Source: Pseudozyma flocculosa PF-1 (lineage: Eukaryota; Basidiomycota; Ustilaginomycetes; Ustilaginales; Ustilaginaceae). From it: a stretch of DNA of 59,269 bases. The translations under genes and the position numbers were made by a program. Under the pieces are notes generated by a model. That model searched no databases. It had not been told where the DNA came from and saw only the letters and a program-made list of their open reading frames with translations. This document shows positions 55,150 through 59,269 of the stretch, one piece after another. Numbering within the stretch: the stretch's first letter is position 1; each line of letters starts with the position of its first letter. Location of the stretch: NCBI RefSeq assembly GCF_000417875.1, contig NW_006920885.1, forward strand, positions 16,321 to 75,589, written 5' to 3'.

Positions 55150-58100
55150 ATGCCACGATCACCTCCCTCGTCGGTGGCCGCTGCCGGCCCCACCATTGGC
55201 GACAGCCGCCGCCTCTCTTCTGTAAACGACGGCGATCTTGGCCTCTTTGGCCTCTCCTCGCCGTCCCCGCCTCATTCGACCGAGACGTTCAGCCTCCCAA
55301 GCTCGTCGTCGCCAGTGGTCCATCCTACCAAGCTGTCTGCGCCCGCGAGACCCTCATCGTCACGACCTGGCAGTGCATCCTCTACCGGCGCAGGGTCTCG
55401 CCGCCTATCCACCCGCCTCGGCCAGCTCCAGGGCAACGGCAGCGCGACCAGCCTCCACACCAGCTACTATTCGGCAGAGGAGAGCGCCGGATTCTCCCCC
55501 AACGCATCGGCCGCTGAAGACAGCCCGGCGCAGCAAAAGGCAGAAATCGGACCCGCACCCGGCAGCACCCTCTCGAGGGAGCCGCTCAGTATCGACTCTG
55601 GCAATTCTCGGCCCGGCTCGGCATCGAAACGGCAGGCGATGAGCATCGCCGAAGAGACCGAGCTCAACCCACCACTGCCGCCCGCCTCGCCCAGAGGCAG
55701 CCGGCCCCGCGCCAAGAAGGCCTCATCATCGTCCAGGTCTCGCATGCACCTACCGCCGCCCGAGGAGAGGCTGCCGGTTGGCGCTGGCGGCCCTTCTGCC
55801 CCGCCTCGGTCAGCTTCGGTCCGCTCCTTTGGGAGGAGATCCAGCATCGGGGGTGGGAGCAACCAGGGCCACGGCGACCTGGGCAGCGGCCTGATGCCGG
55901 GCATCCGTTCGCAGATGTCCATGGTCGGATCGCCGGTGCTACCCACAACCTCTCCCTCGCTTGGCGGTGCTACCGAGCTCGAACCTTCGCCGCGCCCTTC
56001 ATTCTCGAGCGCCGGGCGGTCGCTCCCCGACCGGAGCGCCTCGCTGCCCGCCTCGTCGAGCGCATCCAGCCGGGTGGCCTCTCCCACCAGCCCGCAGGCT
56101 CACGTTCCCACGACGGCGCGAGGTCCATCCGCGGCGCAGCAGATTGTTGGTGGTGGAGTGACCGAGGCTGCGGCGCTACCAGAGGAGCCGACCCTGGACC
56201 GCGAGGCGATGCAGAGATGGGTGTTGTCGGTGGGGTGCGTCACCTTTGACCTGGAGCTCGGGCCCGATCTCGAGTTCCTCTACCCGCCGCTCGGCATCAG
56301 CCGGGAGGAGCGCGACAACATCGCCTTCTCGTCGTTCCCGGACACGTCGATCTTTGACGACGGCTCTTCGGTCTTCTCCTGGAGGGTGCGGGAAGTGCCT
56401 CTGGATTCATCGCAGTCGGAACCGCCGACGATCCGCGGGCTCTCGGGCACGATCGGAAAGCAGGCCTCCGCAGCTGCCGCTGCTGCTGCGCTCGACGACA
56501 AGACGCCACGGCCCTCGATCACGCGCACTCTGAGCCAATCAACGATGCAGAGCCGCGGCCCCAACGCCGAGGCCGCATCGACGCCGACATCTCCGCTGGC
56601 CTCGAACGGCTCGCGCGGCAAAGACGCCCTTTCCCCAACGATGGCCGGCGGCAAGGGCATCGCGCGGCATGCGTCTGACGCTAATCTGCAGGCATCGTCG
56701 TCGGGCGCGACCTCGTCGTTCCGCGAGACCCTTACCAGCCGCCTCTTTCCCAACCACGGCAACGGCGGTCACAGCAGCGGCTCCTCGACGAGCTCGACGT
56801 CGCGCTTCAGCCGGCACGAGCGCAAGGCCAGCGCCAGCTCGACTGGCTCGACGACGTCTGCCGACGACGAGCCGGACCTGGCTTCGCAGGTGGCCGCCCT
56901 GCAGACCGGCGAGATCAGCATGGTCGCGTCTAGCGGCGGCTCAAAGGCGGCCGACGCTCTGCTGCCCAAGCGCACCGGTACCAGTACGTCGAGCAGCTAC
57001 ATCTACGGCTACGTCTTCTTCCGGCAGAAGCGCGACCCGACCAGCCGCAGGGGCTACTTCCAGAAGTCGGTCGTCATCCTCTCGCACCTGCCGTTCGTCG
57101 GTCTGTTCAGCGAGGTGGTGTCGCGGCTCGGCCCGCTCTACTTTGAGCACGGCATGGCCATGTTTGAGGCGTTCGCCAATGACATCATCAGCTGGCCCTC
57201 GCCGCAGCCGGGCTCGGTGCTGACGCTGCCCTTGCTCGGATCGATCCTGACGGCAGCGATCCCGTTCGGGCAGCAGGCGCAGAACTCGCCCAACGCCGAA
57301 CTCTACGCGCCCTCGCCCGCCTCGCCGCTCAGCCTGCGGAACACGGCGACAATGACGATCCGATCGCGCTCCCGGTCCCAGCAGGGCAACCGCGAGCTGC
57401 CGGAGCCCCTGATCGGTCCCGGCGGGCCTCTGCTAGCCTCGATCCCCGGCACCTCGCTCTTCGACACGTTCAAGGAAGGGCTCGCCGACCTTTGGCTGCT
57501 GTGGGAGTGCGTGCTGCTTGCCGAGCCGATTCTCGTCATCGGTCCGGACCCCAAGGTGGTCAGTGAGGCCGTCTGGCACATGCTCGATCTTATCCGGCCG
57601 ATCCCGTACGCCGGCGACTTCCGCCCTTACTTCCACATCCACGACTACGACTTCCGCACGCTGGTGACCAAGAACAAGCCTCAGGCGGGCACCCTGATTG
57701 GCGCGACGAATCCCTTTCTGGCCACCGCCTGCTCCCACTGGCCGCATTTGCTGCGGGTGGGCAAGGCGGCGGTCAAGGTCGGCAGCGGCTTCAAACACGG
57801 TTCGGCTCCTCCGACAGGCTCGGGCACCCGCAAGGTGGGCGGGGGCCACGGCGCCGGCGGAGGCGGCCCGGACCACGTTCCGGGCTTCATCACCAAGCGG
57901 AAGCGGCGCGTCAGCAAGGACCGGGTGCTGCTCAAGCGCCTGCTCGACCTCGCCTCTTCGTCGCAGCCGTCGTCGGCCGAGAGGAAGGAGGGCAACGTGG
58001 CGATGCGGAGGTACTTTGCCGACCTCACCGAGCGCTTCCTGGCGCCGCTCAACCGCTACGTCGCCAGCCTGGTGCCCGCCACGTTTGACCTCGGCAGCCC

Positions 58101-58976
58101 GAGCGAGGCGCCCAAGATCCGGCCCTTTAACACCACCGCCTTTCTGGCCAGCCTCAAGGCCCACGGCACCCCCATCCCGCTGCGCAGCCGGAGCCTGCCG
58201 ACGGGGGCCAACATCCGGATTGGCCTCTACCTCGACTTTCTCAAATGTGAGCAACCCCCTTCGAGTTGGGCCACAAGGCGAACACACGGATACGACGCTG
58301 ACCCTGCTCTCGTTCTCGATTCTGCGGGCCTTCTTCCCCTGGCAATCATGCCACGTCAGGCCCCAACTTTTCGCTCTGGCTTCACTCGCGCGTGGCGGCG
58401 GCCGAGGAAGAGCAAAGGCGCCGCTACATTGCCGCGCTGGTGCAGGGCGACGTGACGACGTTTGGCAACACCAAGGGCGAGATCGAGACGATTGACCTGT
58501 ACAGCCGCATCGTCGAGGAGATTGTGAGTCGACGAGGGCGTCGGTCGGCGTCAGTCGTGCTTGACCTGCTGTGCGTCATCGTACCGCGCACTGACCGTCC
58601 GTTCGTTTCCATCTCCCCCTCGTCACCTGCGCAGCGCCTCGTGGATGTGCAACTCACCGCGCCCACTGAACCCGGTCCGGGATCGAGGTGGCGAACCGAT
58701 ACGCCCACGACCTCGCCCTCTTCGACGGTCGACAGCGCCGCGCCGTCGCGAGACCACCACAGAGGTGCGACCCACTCTAGCGCCGCAGCAGCGGCGACCG
58801 GTTCCAACTCGTCTGGCCGTTCGACGCCCACCGCGGCATCGTCGTCGTCGGCGACGAGCTGGCCCACGACGGAAAAGCGGCTGGTGGAACAGAAGCGACG
58901 CCTCCTCGACCAGCTCGACCGCCTCTGCGAGACGCTGCCCGACGACCTCAAGACTAGCCTCAAGAGACCTGCGTAG
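55150..58976 (+). CDS. DENND6: DENN-domain protein DENND6 (Rab guanine nucleotide exchange factor)
   Basis: Exons 55150-58246, 58360-58523 and 58635-58976 give 1200 residues. DENND6 proteins (FAM116) activate Rab14-type GTPases on endosomes. An about 350-residue Ser/Pro-rich head precedes the uDENN part (WVLSVGCVTFDLELGPDLEFLYPP). A second disordered insert of about 170 residues splits uDENN from the core (YIYGYVFFRQKRDPTSRRGYFQKS). Further matches are LLWECVLLAEPILVIGPDP, DFRPYFHIHDYDF, LIGATNPFLA, HWPHLLRVG and RYVASLVP. The first splice joins FLK to CPNFSLW, matching the animal family end, and removes 113 bases. The second intron (111 bases) is in frame with no stop, so retention would insert 37 residues. 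The final exon is Ser/Thr-rich then a coiled helix. This is longer than animal DENND6 (about 600). Confidence 0.9.
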
Positions 58977-59103
58977 AATTAGAGATTGCGGCGTGGATCA
59001 GGTATAAGGGGAGGTATCGACGGGATGGATGCGGAAATCGGATGCGGATGCTTGTTGTTGCGTGCTTGATGCTTTACCAGGGCGACCCGGTTTCCATATT
59101 GTG

Positions 59104-59144
<41 letters not shown>

Positions 59145-59269
59145 GAGAGAGGAGGAGGAGGAGGAGGAGGACGCGTGTAGACGAAGAGAGAGAGCGAGAG
59201 AGGCGGAGGCGGAGGAGGCGGCGTCGCGCGCGTGACGACGACGCGCGCGTCGTCGTGTGTCGTCGTTCG
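58977..59269. other. right end with GA microsatellite
   Basis: DENND6 3'UTR and low-complexity DNA to the window end: a GA dinucleotide array (59106-59141), GGA trinucleotides, and a GCGCG/CGTCGT-rich terminus. The low complexity suggests an assembly break rather than a telomere, since no telomeric repeat is present. Confidence 0.6.
59106..59141. repeat. GA dinucleotide microsatellite
   Basis: An uninterrupted run of about 18 GA units next to GGA/GAGG repeats near the end of the window. Confidence 0.95.

Noticed and set aside
59106..59269. Possible telomere at the right end
   Set aside because: Only GA/GGA microsatellite and CG-rich DNA; no TTAGGG-type repeat.

Overview
The window is GC-rich nuclear DNA from a fungus, most likely a basidiomycete and probably a smut relative (Ustilaginomycotina). 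The evidence is the gene repertoire (AP-1 sigma, Mediator, Rai1, Cwc2, RNA polymerase III subunit, peroxin 23 family, FTS/Hook adaptor), GTGAGT/GTAAGT introns of about 90-276 bases, and a fungal LigE-type glutathione transferase. Species cannot be fixed from sequence alone. The sequence starts and ends in low-complexity DNA and contains one 69-base N gap (17284-17352) plus a single N at 49, so it may be a whole draft scaffold.

I support 19 protein genes. Left part (1-21.5 kb): an Msn2/4-type zinc-finger factor behind a 3.5 kb gene-free leader; a proline iminopeptidase; an unrecognised four-helix membrane protein; GUP1; the AP-1 sigma subunit (8 exons); a peroxisomal SCP2-like lipid carrier (5 exons); and an unrecognised 1199-residue membrane protein. 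Middle (22-40 kb): MED16; an FTS/AKTIP-type dynein adaptor; RAI1; a cytochrome P450; a PPP1R37-like leucine-rich-repeat protein with a PP1 docking motif; CWC2; and a LigE/FuA-type GST. A 5.6 kb gene-free interval (40140-45715) follows. Right part (45.7-59 kb): an MFS anion:cation symporter; a Pex23-family peroxin; RPC37; a six-exon GFA/CENP-V-like protein; and DENND6.

Most genes are ordinary housekeeping genes and the window is not an obvious biosynthetic cluster. Loose themes are membrane traffic (AP-1 sigma, FTS, DENND6), peroxisomes (SCP2 with C-terminal AKL, Pex23-like protein) and detoxification (P450, GST, GFA, MFS), but the members are interleaved with unrelated genes. No rRNA, tRNA, transposon coding region, CRISPR array or virus-like gene was recognised.

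The most interesting unexplained signals are short near-palindromic motifs built on GGTACC, concentrated in the 5.6 kb gene-free interval upstream of the MFS gene (TAGGTACC four times in 1.2 kb; the 11-mer CTACGGTACCC three times); two conserved-looking proteins without a recognised family; an in-frame echo of the SCP2 C-terminal motif inside the first SCP2 intron; and a 13-base microexon that carries zinc ligands in the GFA-like gene. Splice sites were placed by eye from protein-family continuity and GT/AG signals.
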